NCBI RefSeq assembly: GCF_016785085.1 | Contig: NZ_JAENHO010000012.1 | Span: 1 to 64,000, forward strand | Origin: Paractinoplanes lichenicola | GTDB lineage: Bacteria; Actinomycetota; Actinomycetes; Mycobacteriales; Micromonosporaceae | Length of the DNA stretch: 64,000 nt | Direction of reading: 5' to 3' | Shown here: positions 1 through 8,362 of the stretch, one piece after another | Position numbering within the stretch: the stretch's first letter is position 1 | Layout: every line of letters starts with the position of its first letter | Translations under genes and position numbers: made by a program | Notes under the pieces: model-generated | Database searches by the model: none | What the model was told of the DNA's origin: nothing | The model's input: the letters and a program-made list of their open reading frames with translations, nothing else

Positions 1-168
1 TCACACCCCCGACCTCGGCGCCCCTCACACCCCCGACCTCGGCGCCCCTCACACCCCCGACCTCGGCGCCCCTCACACCCCCGACCTCGGCGCCCCTCAC
101 ACCCCCGACCTCGGCGCCCCTCACACCTCAGACCTCGGCGCCCCTCACACCTCAGACCTCGGCCCCTC
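1..168. repeat. 24-bp minisatellite, about 7 copies
   Basis: A 24-base unit (TCACACCCCCGACCTCGGCG plus CCCC) is repeated head to tail without spacers. The first five copies are identical, the sixth and seventh carry TCAG in place of CCCG, and the last copy is also altered near its end. The array runs off the left edge, so the copy number is a minimum. It ends 27 bases before mnhG and lies between that gene and whatever precedes it. It has no spacers, so it is not a CRISPR array. Confidence 0.95.
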
Positions 169-195
169 TCACGCCTCTGCTGAAAGGGGTTCGCA

Positions 196-537
196 ATGAA
201 CGGTGTCCTCGATGTCATCGCCGGCGTCTGCCTGATCGTCGGCGCCCTTCTCAGCTTGTCGGCCGGGGTGGCCCTGATGCGCTTCCCCGACCTGCTTTCC
301 CGCATGCACGCGGCGACCAAGCCCCAGGTGCTCGGCCTGCTGCTGGTGCTGACCGGCTGCGCGCTCCGGCTGCGCGAGGCCGTAGACATCACGACGCTGC
401 TGCTGGTCGCCGTCTTCAGCATGGCCACGGCCCCGGTGGCGGCCCACATGATCGGCCGGGCCGGGTACCGCGCCGGCCTGGCCCGCGAAGACACGCTGGT
501 CGTCGACGAGCTCTACACCGCCGACGACAAACGGTGA
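196..537 (+). CDS. mnhG: Na+/H+ antiporter subunit G (MnhG/MrpG family)
   Basis: The 113-residue protein has the MnhG pattern: a short N-terminus, three hydrophobic segments (about residues 7-29, 42-60 and 65-85), and the family sequence around residues 28-45 (RFPDLLSRMHAATKPQ). It would be one subunit of the multi-subunit Mrp/Mnh cation/proton antiporter in the membrane. GAAAGGGG lies 6 bases before the ATG. In this family mnhG is normally the last antiporter gene, so mnhA-F are probably upstream, beyond the left edge. The stop lies 11 bases before the next gene, which is probably co-transcribed. Confidence 0.93.
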   Translation: MNGVLDVIAGVCLIVGALLSLSAGVALMRFPDLLSRMHAATKPQVLGLLLVLTGCALRLREAVDITTLLLVAVFSMATAPVAAHMIGRAGYRAGLAREDTLVVDELYTADDKR

Positions 538-548
538 GGGGGTTCACC

Positions 549-1025
549 ATGGACCTGTTCGGCATCCCACCACCCGACGGACCCGACGCCGACCTGGCCC
601 GCCGCATCGCCGAGACCCTGGCGGCGGACGCCCGCTTCCGCCGCCAGCCCGTGGCAGTCCAGGTCCAGAACGGCGTAGCAATCCTCACCGGCCGGGTGGA
701 AAGCCCCGACGTCCACGACGCGCTGCTCGCCGAGGTCCGCCAGGTCCCCGGCCTCCACGACCTGTGCGACGCCCTCCTCATCACCGACGGCGAAACCCGC
801 CTGCGCGAGGCCCGCCAGTTCGGCGAGCTGGCCGCCCGCCTCGCCACGTCCCCGTCCCAAGGCACCCGCCGCGGCTCACCGGCCGCAGTAACCGCCCGAG
901 TAGTCATGCTGGCAGTGACCGCGGCCATCGTCCTGATCGAAGTCGCCGGCTGGATCGCAGCACTGTTCGGCGTCGGCGTCCTCGCCTGGGCCGCCGACGT
1001 ACTGCTACGCCGCCGCAAACGCTGA
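549..1025 (+). CDS. BON-domain protein with C-terminal membrane segment
   Basis: The 158-residue protein has a single BON-like domain at about residues 14-80 (LARRIAETLAAD, then VQVQNGVAILTGRV and VPGLHDL), a linker rich in Ala/Arg, and a C-terminal hydrophobic stretch of about 35 residues ending in an RRRKR cluster. BON domains usually associate with membranes or lipids. I chose the ATG preceded by GAGGGGG; a GTG 15 bases upstream overlaps the mnhG stop and has no ribosome-binding site. The exact role is unknown. Its C-terminal module resembles the 49-residue protein at 11023-11172. Confidence 0.8.
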   Translation: MDLFGIPPPDGPDADLARRIAETLAADARFRRQPVAVQVQNGVAILTGRVESPDVHDALLAEVRQVPGLHDLCDALLITDGETRLREARQFGELAARLATSPSQGTRRGSPAAVTARVVMLAVTAAIVLIEVAGWIAALFGVGVLAWAADVLLRRRKR

Positions 1026-1263
1026 CCCACATCCCGTCTCCCCTCCGACCCCGCCGCTCCAAGCTCCGCCGCTCCAGCCCTGCCGCCTCAGCCGCACCGC
1101 CCGAGCCAAGCCGCCCCGTCCCCACCGCTCCTGCGCCGCCGCCTCAGCCCGCCGCTCGAGCCACGCCGCCCCGGTCCGCCGCCCCAGCCCCGCCGCTCCA
1201 AACCGGCCGCCCCGGCCCGTCCCGTCGGCTCAATTGAGCCCGCCGCTCAACGTGCCGCGGCCA
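1026..1263. other. Gene-free C-rich convergent intergenic region
   Basis: This 238-base gap lies between convergent genes. It consists of imperfect repeats built on CCGCCGCTC and CCGCCCC blocks on the plus strand. Reading frames across it give only Pro/Arg/Ala low-complexity sequence with no recognisable domain. No clear Rho-independent terminator was found. Confidence 0.7.
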
Positions 1264-1893
1264 TTACGTGTCGCGGCGTCGGACCATCAAGGTGCCTGCC
1301 GACAGCGCGGTTGCTGACCAGAGAGCGAGGATTGCCGGGTGGGCGGTCATCGGGGCGAACTGGTCCAGCAGGCGTCTGAGGACCGGGTTGGTGATCAGCT
1401 GGGTCAGCAGCGGTGGAAGGTAGAGCAGGGCGAGGACAGTTCCGATGGCGACGGCCGAATCGCGGGTCAGACTGGCTGTGCCCAGGCTCAGGAGCGCGAT
1501 CAGTATCAGATGGAAGACGGCACGTGCCGAGGCTTGGGACAGGAACGCTTGGCCGGAACCGGTGATCAGCAGTGTCGCGAGGACGGCGAGGCTTCCGGTG
1601 ACCGCGACCGCGGCGGTCAGGACCAGGGCCTTAGCGACGAGGACCGGCCAGCGGCTCGGGACGGCGGTCAGGGTAGTGCGGATCAGGCCGGTGCTGTATT
1701 CACTGCTGATGATGACCACGGACAGCACTGCCAGCGGGATCTGACCCACGTAGACGCCGCTCAGGGCCAGCCGGGTGTCGACGGCGGAGAGCGCGACGCC
1801 CGTGGCGACGGAGACGGCCGCGGTGGCCAGCAGCAGCCAGGCTGGGCCAGGGGTGGTGCGCAGTTTGGTCCACTCGGCTCGGATCACGTTCAT
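1264..1893 (-). CDS. ABC-2 type transporter permease
   Basis: The 209-residue membrane protein has about six hydrophobic helices and the N-terminal MNVIRAEWTKLRTTPG segment typical of actinobacterial ABC-2 permeases. It shares SSEYSTGLIRTTL with the larger permease upstream, which has TTEFRYALIRTTL, so the two are paralogous half-transporters. The start is the ATG preceded by AAGGAGA; the frame stays open further upstream but overlaps the neighbouring permease in another frame. It is the third gene of the ATPase-permease-permease operon. The substrate is unknown. Confidence 0.85.
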   Translation of the reverse strand: MNVIRAEWTKLRTTPGPAWLLLATAAVSVATGVALSAVDTRLALSGVYVGQIPLAVLSVVIISSEYSTGLIRTTLTAVPSRWPVLVAKALVLTAAVAVTGSLAVLATLLITGSGQAFLSQASARAVFHLILIALLSLGTASLTRDSAVAIGTVLALLYLPPLLTQLITNPVLRRLLDQFAPMTAHPAILALWSATALSAGTLMVRRRDT

Positions 1894-1955
1894 ACGTCTC
1901 CTTGGCGCGGTGTCGGCGCCCTTCACGTGTCCCTGCGGCGCGCTATCGGCGGCGT

Positions 1956-3365
1956 TCATGCGTCTCTCCGGTGCAGCAGGAAGGCGGCCAGGGTGAAGGT
2001 GGCGGCCGTGTAGGCGCACAGGACGGCCAGGCCGGCCCACGGTGAGAGCGGGTAGTAGCCGTACGCCACGGAGTAGACGCTGTCGACCTGGGGTGGGCGG
2101 GTCAGGGTCTGCTGGACGCCGAGGGCCGCGGCCGGCGTTACCCGGGTCAGCCACTGGCCCACCGCCGACGGTAGGAACGGGATCAGCGCCACCAGATACG
2201 GCAGGACCACAGCCACGACCACGGCGGTGACGGCGGCGGCGCTGCGTCGCAGGATCGTGCCGACGCTGAGGGCCAGCACCGCGGTGAGGGCCAGCAGGGC
2301 GGCCGTGCCGGCCGAGGCGCGCAGCAGGACGCCGGGCGGGGCCGGGAACACGTACAGCCCGAGTCTTCGCACCACCCACAGCCAGAGCGGCAGCGTGAGA
2401 GCGGCCGCGGCCAGGCTTGTCCCGAACGTGACGCCGCCGACCACCAGAGCCTTGCCGAGCAGCAGGCGGCCGCGGCGGTGGTCTGCGCTGAGGGTGGTGC
2501 GGATCAGGGCGTACCGGAACTCAGTGGTGATCATCAGAGTGGCCACGACGACGATCACGATGAGCGCCGGGAACGTGCCGAGCAGCAGGTCACCGGCGGC
2601 CGCGGCGACAGGGAGGTCGGCGCGGGTGGCCGGGGCGAGATCGCCGGCGCCGGTCACCGTGAAGCCGTCGCCGGTCTCGGTGAAACCGCCGGAGGCGCCC
2701 GTCGGGTATCCCGAGAACGTCGCCGTGCGAGCTCCCCGCTGATGACCCGTCCAGTCGCCGGACCAGTCGCCCGTCAGCTCCGGCCGGCCGAACTCGGCGG
2801 TGGCCACGCCCGGGGCCGAGCCGAGACCGCTCGTCTGCTGCGGGGCGGCCACGAACAGACCGATCCGCGTGGCTTCGGGCAGCTCGATCGCGTCGATCCG
2901 CCGCCAGGCGGACCCGTCGGCCGAGGCCTCGCCGGTGATCGTGTCGCCGGAGCGGGTCAGCCGCAGCCAGCGAGCCGCCGGCTCCGGGCCGGCGCGATCA
3001 TGCAGGTAGTCGTGTTGCATCCGGACGCCGTGCCCGCCGGTGACCATGATCGTCGCGTATCGGGAGCCCGGACTCTCGCCGCCGGAGGCGATCAGGCCGG
3101 CCTTGGCCCAGCCCACACCGTCCAGGCCGGCTACTCGAACGGTTATTCGTCCGTCGCCGGTGAGGTCGCGGTGCACGAAGTAATACGCGTCGACGACCGG
3201 GCCGCCGCCGGGCCCGATGGGGATCGGCGCCGCCTGCTCGGGTGGGCCACCGCCCAGGCCGGTGATCGGGAACAGGGCGATCAGCAGGGCCGCGACCGCG
3301 CTGCCGCGGATCCAGCCGGGCACCGACCGGAACTTGGTCCATTCCGCGCTCAGAATGCGCCTCAC
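1956..3365 (-). CDS. ABC-2 permease with extracellular DUF1349-like domain
   Basis: The 469-residue protein starts like a permease (MRRILSAEWTKFRSVPG, first helix at about residues 18-38). About 190 mostly polar residues follow, including AGLIASGGES and GHGVRMQHDYLHD. This pattern resembles concanavalin-like DUF1349 domains. About five more helices occupy residues 255-469. By topology the polar domain should lie outside the cell between helices 1 and 2, which suggests a sensing or cargo-binding role. The GTG start overlaps the ATPase stop (GTGA), giving translational coupling. Confidence 0.82.
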   Translation of the reverse strand: MRRILSAEWTKFRSVPGWIRGSAVAALLIALFPITGLGGGPPEQAAPIPIGPGGGPVVDAYYFVHRDLTGDGRITVRVAGLDGVGWAKAGLIASGGESPGSRYATIMVTGGHGVRMQHDYLHDRAGPEPAARWLRLTRSGDTITGEASADGSAWRRIDAIELPEATRIGLFVAAPQQTSGLGSAPGVATAEFGRPELTGDWSGDWTGHQRGARTATFSGYPTGASGGFTETGDGFTVTGAGDLAPATRADLPVAAAAGDLLLGTFPALIVIVVVATLMITTEFRYALIRTTLSADHRRGRLLLGKALVVGGVTFGTSLAAAALTLPLWLWVVRRLGLYVFPAPPGVLLRASAGTAALLALTAVLALSVGTILRRSAAAVTAVVVAVVLPYLVALIPFLPSAVGQWLTRVTPAAALGVQQTLTRPPQVDSVYSVAYGYYPLSPWAGLAVLCAYTAATFTLAAFLLHRRDA

Positions 3366-4285
3366 GACGACGCCCCGGAACGATAGTCGACGGCGTCGCG
3401 GGTCAGGTCGAAATAGGCCTCCTCAAGGGTCGCCCGGTGCGGCGCGAGCTCGGAGAACGGGACGCCGGCGGCCGCCAGCACCGAGACGGCCCGTTCGACG
3501 GGCAGGCCACGTACGGAAAGGAGGTCTTGATCTGTCTCGGTGACCTGGGCGCCTGTGCTGGTCAGGGCGGCCGCCGCAAGACTGGTGGCGCTGGTGCGCA
3601 CACGCAGGCGATCACCTGACGCGCTCGCGATCAGGTCGGCCACCGCGCAGTCGGCGATCACCCGGCCGCGGCCGACGACCACCACCTGGTCGGCCATGCC
3701 CTGCAGCTCGGTCATCAGGTGGCTGGAGACGAGCACGGCCCGCTGCCGGCCGGCCAGCGCGCGCAGGAAGTCGCGCAGCCACACGATGCCCTCGGGATCC
3801 ATGCCGTTGAACGGCTCGTCGAGCATGACGACCGGCGGATCGGCCAGCAGGGCGGCCGCGATGCCGAGCCGCTGCCGCATGCCCAGCGAATAGCCACCGG
3901 CCGCGCGGCGGGCCGCCGACTCCAGACCCACCTGCGCGAGCACCTCGTCGACGCGGGACCGGCCGAGGCCCTGGGACTGGGCGAGCCAGACCAGATGATT
4001 GCGGCCCGAGCGGGCGGGATGCAGTGCGGACGCGTCGAGCAGCGCGCCGAGATGCCGCAGCGGGTGCCGCAGCGACCGATAGGGCCGGCCGCCGACCAGC
4101 GCTCGCCCCGCGTCGGCGCGATGCAGCCCCAGGATGATGCGCATGGTGGTGGACTTGCCGGCGCCGTTGGGCCCGACGAAGCCGGTCACCCGGCCGGGGC
4201 GGGCCGTGAACGTCATCCCTCGCAGCGCGGTGGCCGCACCGTATCGCTTGTGGAGCCCGTCAACCTCGATCGTGGCGTCTGTCAT
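3362..4285 (-). CDS. ABC transporter ATP-binding protein
   Basis: The 307-residue ATPase has Walker A at 38-46 (GPNGAGKST), a signature region with LGMRQ at about 134-138 instead of the usual LSGGQ, and Walker B at 152-158 (VVMLDEP). The family resembles NatA/BcrA-type drug or lipid exporters. It is the first gene of a three-gene operon and energises the two permeases downstream. It is divergent from a two-component system, with 87 bases between the start codons containing GTCAC-type repeats, so regulation by that system is likely but inferred. Confidence 0.92.
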   Translation of the reverse strand: MTDATIEVDGLHKRYGAATALRGMTFTARPGRVTGFVGPNGAGKSTTMRIILGLHRADAGRALVGGRPYRSLRHPLRHLGALLDASALHPARSGRNHLVWLAQSQGLGRSRVDEVLAQVGLESAARRAAGGYSLGMRQRLGIAAALLADPPVVMLDEPFNGMDPEGIVWLRDFLRALAGRQRAVLVSSHLMTELQGMADQVVVVGRGRVIADCAVADLIASASGDRLRVRTSATSLAAAALTSTGAQVTETDQDLLSVRGLPVERAVSVLAAAGVPFSELAPHRATLEEAYFDLTRDAVDYRSGASS

Positions 4286-4308
4286 GCGGCGATTTCTACG
4301 CCGGGGAT

Positions 4309-4349
4309 GGTGACAGCACGGTGCGTTCGGCTGTCACCGCGCTGTCACC
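4309..4349. promoter_or_regulatory. Response-regulator-type operator between ABC operon and two-component genes
   Basis: CTGTCACC occurs at 4331-4338 and 4342-4349, an 11-base direct repeat that fits GTCAC-n6-GTCAC. The inverse, GGTGACAG, lies at 4309-4316, 22 bases (two helical turns) from the first copy. Eleven-base direct repeats are typical of OmpR-family binding sites, and Streptomyces AfsQ1 is described as recognising GTnAC-n6-GTnAC. A CATTGT hexamer at 4360-4365, 7 bases before the response-regulator ATG, could be its -10 element. Assignment to that regulator is inferred. Confidence 0.6.
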
Positions 4350-4372
4350 CTCGGCCTGGCATTGTGTGCCGC

Positions 4373-5035
4373 ATGAGAGTGCTCGTGGTGGAGGACCACA
4401 AGACGCTGAACGCGCTGATCACGACCGGTCTGCGGCGCGAGTCGATGGCCGTCGACGCGACGCTCGACGGTCATGGCGCGCTGGAGCAGGTGTCCACGAC
4501 GCGCTACGACGTGGTGGTGCTCGACCGCGACCTGCCCGGCGTCCACGGCGACGAGGTCTGCCGGCGCATCATGGCCGGCGGCGGCGACACCCGGGTGCTC
4601 ATGCTCACCGCGGCCGGCACGGTTCGCGACCGGGTCGAGGGTCTCGAGCTGGGCGCCGACGACTATCTGCCCAAACCGTTCGACTTCGCCGAGCTGGTGG
4701 CCCGGGTCCGGGCGCTGGCCCGCCGCAGCACGCCCGCCCTGCCACCGGTGCTCGACAACGGCGACCTGTCGCTCGACCCGAATCGCCACGTCGCGACACG
4801 GGCCGGCCGCCGGCTCAATCTCGGCCCGAAGGAGTTCGCCGTGCTGCATTACTTACTAGCCGCGTCGGGCCGGGTCGTCTCCGCCGAAGAGCTGCTCGAC
4901 CGCGTCTGGGACGACGCGACCGACCCGTTCACCACCACGGTCAAGACGACGATCGGGCGCCTGCGCGTCAAACTCGGCTCGCCGCCGACGATCCACACCG
5001 TCCGCGAGGGCGGCTACCGGATCGGCGAGCCGTGA
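4373..5035 (+). CDS. OmpR-family response regulator
   Basis: The 220-residue protein has a receiver domain with acidic pocket E7/D8, phospho-acceptor D51 (VVLDRDLPG) and K101 (LPKPF), followed by a winged-helix DNA-binding domain at about 125-220 (LNLGPKEFAVLHYLL, ending VREGGYRIGEP). It overlaps the kinase gene by GTGA, so the two are translationally coupled. No ribosome-binding site precedes the ATG, consistent with a leaderless transcript. Its likely targets are its own operon and the divergent ABC exporter. Confidence 0.93.
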   Translation: MRVLVVEDHKTLNALITTGLRRESMAVDATLDGHGALEQVSTTRYDVVVLDRDLPGVHGDEVCRRIMAGGGDTRVLMLTAAGTVRDRVEGLELGADDYLPKPFDFAELVARVRALARRSTPALPPVLDNGDLSLDPNRHVATRAGRRLNLGPKEFAVLHYLLAASGRVVSAEELLDRVWDDATDPFTTTVKTTIGRLRVKLGSPPTIHTVREGGYRIGEP

Positions 5036-6084
5036 GCCGCCCCCATCTCAGCGCCCGGCTCGGCCTGGTCTACGGCGGCGTGACTTTCGCCGGTGGCCTG
5101 ATGCTGCTGGTCATGGTCGAGTTGCCGGTGTTGACGATCGGCAACACCAAGCCGGTCGGCGGGCAGTCCGAGGCCACCAGCAACGCCCCCACGACGCTGC
5201 CCTACTCCGCCATCGCCCTGGTGCTCCTGGCCGTCGTGTCCGTGGTGCTGGGCCGGGTCCTGGCCGGGCGGGCGTTGCGGCCGCTGCGCAAGATCACCGC
5301 CTCCGCCCGCTCGATGACCGCAGAAGATCTCCCCTCCCCCGTACGGGTCCCGGCCGCCTATCAGGAGTTCGCCGACCTGGCCGACTCGCTCAACACCATG
5401 TCGCGCCGCCTGCACGACTCGTTCACGAGCCAGCGGCAGTTCATCGCCAACGCCTCCCATGAGCTGCGCACGCCCCTGACCGTCCAGCGCACCCTGCTCG
5501 AGCTCACGCTGGCCGACCCGGCGGCCGATGCCAAGACTCTGCGCGCGACCTGCCAGCAGTTGCAAGACCTGGGCCGCCAACAGGAAGATCTGATCAGTGC
5601 CCTGTTGACCCTGGCCGCGGGCAACCTGCCGGTCGATCATCGGGAGTCGTTCGATCTCGCCGCGCTGACCCACAAGGCCGTGCTCGACCACACGCAGGCG
5701 GCCGCGAGCCGGGGCCTTCACCTGGCAACCGCGCTCACCCCGGCCACCGTGACGGGCGACCCACACCTGGTCGGCAGCCTGATCACCAACCTGGTGGCCA
5801 ATGCCGTCCGGCACAACGTCACGGGCGGCACGGTCTCGATCGCGACGACCACCCCCGGGCTGCTGACGGTCAGCAACTCGGGCGATCCCATCGCGCCATC
5901 CGAGATCGACCGCTTGTTCCAGCCGTTCCAACGCAGCGGGACGGCCCGCACCGATCAAACCGAGGGCCACGGCTTGGGCCTGGCCATCGTGGCCGCCATC
6001 GCCCGGGCCCATCAGGCCCCGCTGACCGCCCGTCCCCGGCGCGGCGGAGGGCTCGAGATCACGGTCGACCTGGCGCCGGGTTGA
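5032..6084 (+). CDS. Sensor histidine kinase
   Basis: The 350-residue kinase has two transmembrane helices (about 8-34 and 58-80) around a short external loop of about 24 residues, a HAMP linker (about 80-132), an H-box with H143 (FIANASHELRTPLT), an N-box (LITNLVANAVRHN) and a G-box (GHGLGLAIV). The short loop suggests it senses within the membrane or through a partner, possibly the adjacent ABC exporter. The GTG start overlaps the response-regulator stop. Its last 26 bases overlap the convergent gene at 6059-6532. Confidence 0.92.
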   Translation: MSRPHLSARLGLVYGGVTFAGGLMLLVMVELPVLTIGNTKPVGGQSEATSNAPTTLPYSAIALVLLAVVSVVLGRVLAGRALRPLRKITASARSMTAEDLPSPVRVPAAYQEFADLADSLNTMSRRLHDSFTSQRQFIANASHELRTPLTVQRTLLELTLADPAADAKTLRATCQQLQDLGRQQEDLISALLTLAAGNLPVDHRESFDLAALTHKAVLDHTQAAASRGLHLATALTPATVTGDPHLVGSLITNLVANAVRHNVTGGTVSIATTTPGLLTVSNSGDPIAPSEIDRLFQPFQRSGTARTDQTEGHGLGLAIVAAIARAHQAPLTARPRRGGGLEITVDLAPG

Positions 6085-6532
6085 AGTTCCACACCATCGG
6101 CAGCTCGCCGTCACAGAGCGCGCAAGTGAAGTCGCCGTCGCGCACGATGTTGCGCTCGCCGCAGTCCGGGCAGCTCCGAAAGGTCAGCTCATGAGTGAAG
6201 CCATCAGGGTGCTCCATCCCGAGCCGGTCGAGCGACTCGGCCACGGCCGGCCAGCAGTCCGGATCCGGGCAGTAACCGGTCGACTGGTTCGACACCTCGA
6301 CCACCCGGTGCTCGGCGTCGAACGTCATCTCCCCGGCTGCCAGCACGTCCTGCCCACCGGCGAGAACGACGTGCTCGCTCTGCCGCGGGGCCAACCTGAG
6401 CCGGCCGTCGAGCCCGACGACATACGTCAGCGGCATGCCCAGGTGCCGGCCCAGGCACGCCAGGTCGATGGGCTCTACACCGGCGGCCTCCTCCGGGATG
6501 CCCGCCGGTCCGACGTATCGATACCGCATCAC
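6059..6532 (-). CDS. Conserved hypothetical protein with C-terminal zinc ribbon
   Basis: The 157-residue protein has no known function. Visible features are NQSTGYCPDPDCWPAV near residue 85 and a four-cysteine ribbon CPDCGE...CALCDGELP near the C-terminus, likely to bind zinc. The GTG start is chosen because TAGCGT stands 6 bases before it, as for leaderless genes elsewhere in this window; an ATG is the next codon. It ends inside the 3' end of the convergent kinase gene. Similar proteins are recalled from other actinobacteria without an assigned role. Confidence 0.72.
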   Translation of the reverse strand: MMRYRYVGPAGIPEEAAGVEPIDLACLGRHLGMPLTYVVGLDGRLRLAPRQSEHVVLAGGQDVLAAGEMTFDAEHRVVEVSNQSTGYCPDPDCWPAVAESLDRLGMEHPDGFTHELTFRSCPDCGERNIVRDGDFTCALCDGELPMVWNFNPAPGRP

Positions 6533-6721
6533 CCCGCGACGCTATCCGCCTGCGGGAGGGACGGTCGATCGGATTAGGCCGAGTGAGAACGCCTTCGACG
6601 GCGCCGCCCGGGTCGCGAGCCAGCTGACGACAGCCGGGCTGGTGGGCGCCCTGGTGCTCGTCTGGACGGTCCCGACGGCCGCGCCTGGTGGAACGGCTCA
6701 GTGGCGCGGGCGGTTGGTGGT

Positions 6722-7126
6722 TCAGCGCTTGCCGACGGCTGTGGGGCGGACTACGAAGATGACGCGGTCGGGGGCGTCGGTTGGGGGGTTTGTTCCGAAG
6801 GGAGCTTCGTAGCGCGTGGCCAGCTCGACGAAGAAGGCTCCCGTCGGGTCCGGGTCTAGGCGTTCGACGGTGCCGCGCACTTCGACGTAGCGGTACGGGT
6901 CGGCCGGGTCGACGATCGAGATCGAGACGGCGGGATTGGCGGTGACGTTGCGGTATTTGCGGCGGAAGTTCGTGTGCGTGAAGCGGAGGAACTCGCCGTC
7001 CCAGCCGAACCACATCGGGTTGACCTGCGGGGTGCCGTCGTCGCGGACGGTCGCAAGGTGCGCGATCAGGGGCCGTTCCAGCAGGTCGCGAACCTCGTCG
7101 GGAATGATCTGAGTCTCTGACGTCAC
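6722..7126 (-). CDS. PPOX-class (F420-dependent type) split-barrel oxidoreductase
   Basis: The 134-residue protein has the pyridoxamine-phosphate-oxidase-like split barrel: LLERPLIAHLATVRDDGTPQ, NPMWFGWDGEFLRF, TNFRRKYRN, SISIVDPADPYRYVEVRG. This set is typical of actinobacterial PPOX enzymes that bind F420 or FMN and reduce small molecules. The substrate is unknown. The start is GTG (GTGACGTCAGAG); an open frame continues far upstream but is low-complexity. The 189 bases between this gene and the hypothetical gene at 6059-6532 show no gene. Confidence 0.85.
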   Translation of the reverse strand: MTSETQIIPDEVRDLLERPLIAHLATVRDDGTPQVNPMWFGWDGEFLRFTHTNFRRKYRNVTANPAVSISIVDPADPYRYVEVRGTVERLDPDPTGAFFVELATRYEAPFGTNPPTDAPDRVIFVVRPTAVGKR

Positions 7127-7189
7127 AGTGGACCAGCCTACCAAGCCTATGGGCCCAGTAGTTTGACGGCGATCACACGAGGCGGGGCG

Positions 7190-7430
7190 GCGCGGGATGG
7201 CAGGGCTGGGCGCCGGACTGGGGCGCGGGCCGGTCGGGCGGGCTGAGCGCGGGTGGCCGGGCGGTGATGGGCGGGCTGAGCGCGGGGCGACCGGGCGGGC
7301 TAGGCGGGCTGAGCGCGGGGTGGCCGGTCGGGCTGAGCGCGGGGTGGCGGGGGCGGCGGAGCTGGGTGCGGGGTGGCGGGGGCGGCGGAGCTGGGTGCGG
7401 GGTGGCAAGGCTGGCCGGGAAAGAGGGTGC
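7190..7430. repeat. G-rich imperfect tandem repeats in a 516-bp gene-free gap
   Basis: The gap 7127-7642 has no convincing gene. At about 7190-7430 it carries several copies of GGGCGGGCTGAGCGCGGGG and two adjacent near-identical 29-base units starting GCGGGGTGGCGGGGGCGGCG. The strand asymmetry (G-rich on plus) is strong and could favour quadruplex or RNA structures. The last part before the acetyltransferase probably holds its promoter, but no clear elements were found. Confidence 0.75.
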
Positions 7431-7642
7431 GCGGCTGGGGTGAGCGCGTGGCCAGGGCTGGGTGGGCGCTTGGATATGGCGTGGGTGGGCGGCGAGGGGG
7501 CTGCTAGTGTCCGACGGGTCACGAGTGCCAGTGGTAAGCCCCGGCTTGCTGGTCGGCAACCCCCTGTCGTGGGTGGGTGCTCCGGGTGATGACCAGGTCC
7601 GGTGCGGGGTGTGCCGGGCAAGACACGACTCGGGAGTGCGCT

Positions 7643-8362
7643 GTGAATTTGCCCAGACCTGTGCTTGAAGGCTCTCTCGTGCGGCTGGAGCCCCTGACTC
7701 ACGAGCACTCTGGCGATCTGGCGGTGGCCGTCGGTGGGGAGCGCGAGTCCTTCGGGTGGACCTGGGTGCCGGCTCCCGGCGAGGTGGACGACTACATCGA
7801 TCAGCAGCTCGGGCGGGCGGCCGACGGGGTGCTGACCCCGTACGCGCAAGTTGATTTGCGCAGTGGGCGGGCCGTGGGCGCTACCGCGTATTGGGAGCCT
7901 CGACGGCGGCCGGGCAGTGGTGAGTTGTATGCGATCGAGGTCGGGTTCACCTGGCTGGCGGCCGAGGCGCAGGGCACCGGGATCAATACCGAGGCCAAGC
8001 TGCTGCTCTTCCAGAATGCGTTCGAGAACTGGCACGTCGAACGGGTCGATCTCAAGACCGATGCCCGCAACGCGCGGTCCCGGGCGGCGATCGCGGCCAC
8101 CGGCGCGACGTTTGAGGGGGTGCTGCGGCGCTGGTCGCGGTCGTGGGTGCCGGGTGAGGAGGGCCGGCTGCGCGACTCGGCGATCTTTTCGATCATCGAG
8201 CCGGAATGGCCCGCGTGCCGCGCCCACCTGCGGCGACGACTCGTGGCCAAGAAAGAGCAGGACACGGCACAGCAGGACACGGCACAGCAGGACACGGCAC
8301 AGCAGGACACGGCACAGCAGGACACGGCACAGCAGGAGCGGGCAACGGGCGGGGCGCAATGA
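7643..8362 (+). CDS. GNAT-family N-acetyltransferase (RimJ/RimL-like) with QDTAQ repeat tail
   Basis: The 239-residue protein matches RimJ/RimL-type acetyltransferases: N-terminal LPRPVLEGSLVRLEPLTHEH, a central EVGFTWLAAEAQGTGINTEAKLLL acetyl-CoA region, and VERVDLKTDARNARSRAAI. Residues 206-230 are five exact QDTAQ repeats encoded by a 15-base DNA repeat, followed by a short charged end. The GTG start has GGGAG 6 bases upstream. The stop overlaps the next gene by ATGA, so the two are coupled. The acceptor is unknown. Confidence 0.88.
   Translation: MNLPRPVLEGSLVRLEPLTHEHSGDLAVAVGGERESFGWTWVPAPGEVDDYIDQQLGRAADGVLTPYAQVDLRSGRAVGATAYWEPRRRPGSGELYAIEVGFTWLAAEAQGTGINTEAKLLLFQNAFENWHVERVDLKTDARNARSRAAIAATGATFEGVLRRWSRSWVPGEEGRLRDSAIFSIIEPEWPACRAHLRRRLVAKKEQDTAQQDTAQQDTAQQDTAQQDTAQQERATGGAQ
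8258..8332 (+). repeat. 15-bp in-frame repeat, 5 exact copies
   Basis: CAGGACACGGCACAG is repeated five times without mismatch inside the 3' end of the acetyltransferase gene. Because 15 is a multiple of three, copy-number change would alter tail length but not the frame or the overlapping start of the next gene. Confidence 0.97.

Noticed and set aside
1..168. CRISPR array
   Set aside because: The 24-base units follow each other without spacers, so it is a minisatellite.
2478..3386. 302-codon plus-strand frame antisense to the ABC permease
   Set aside because: It lies opposite a clear permease gene, has no recognisable domain, and shows the composition expected of a shadow frame.
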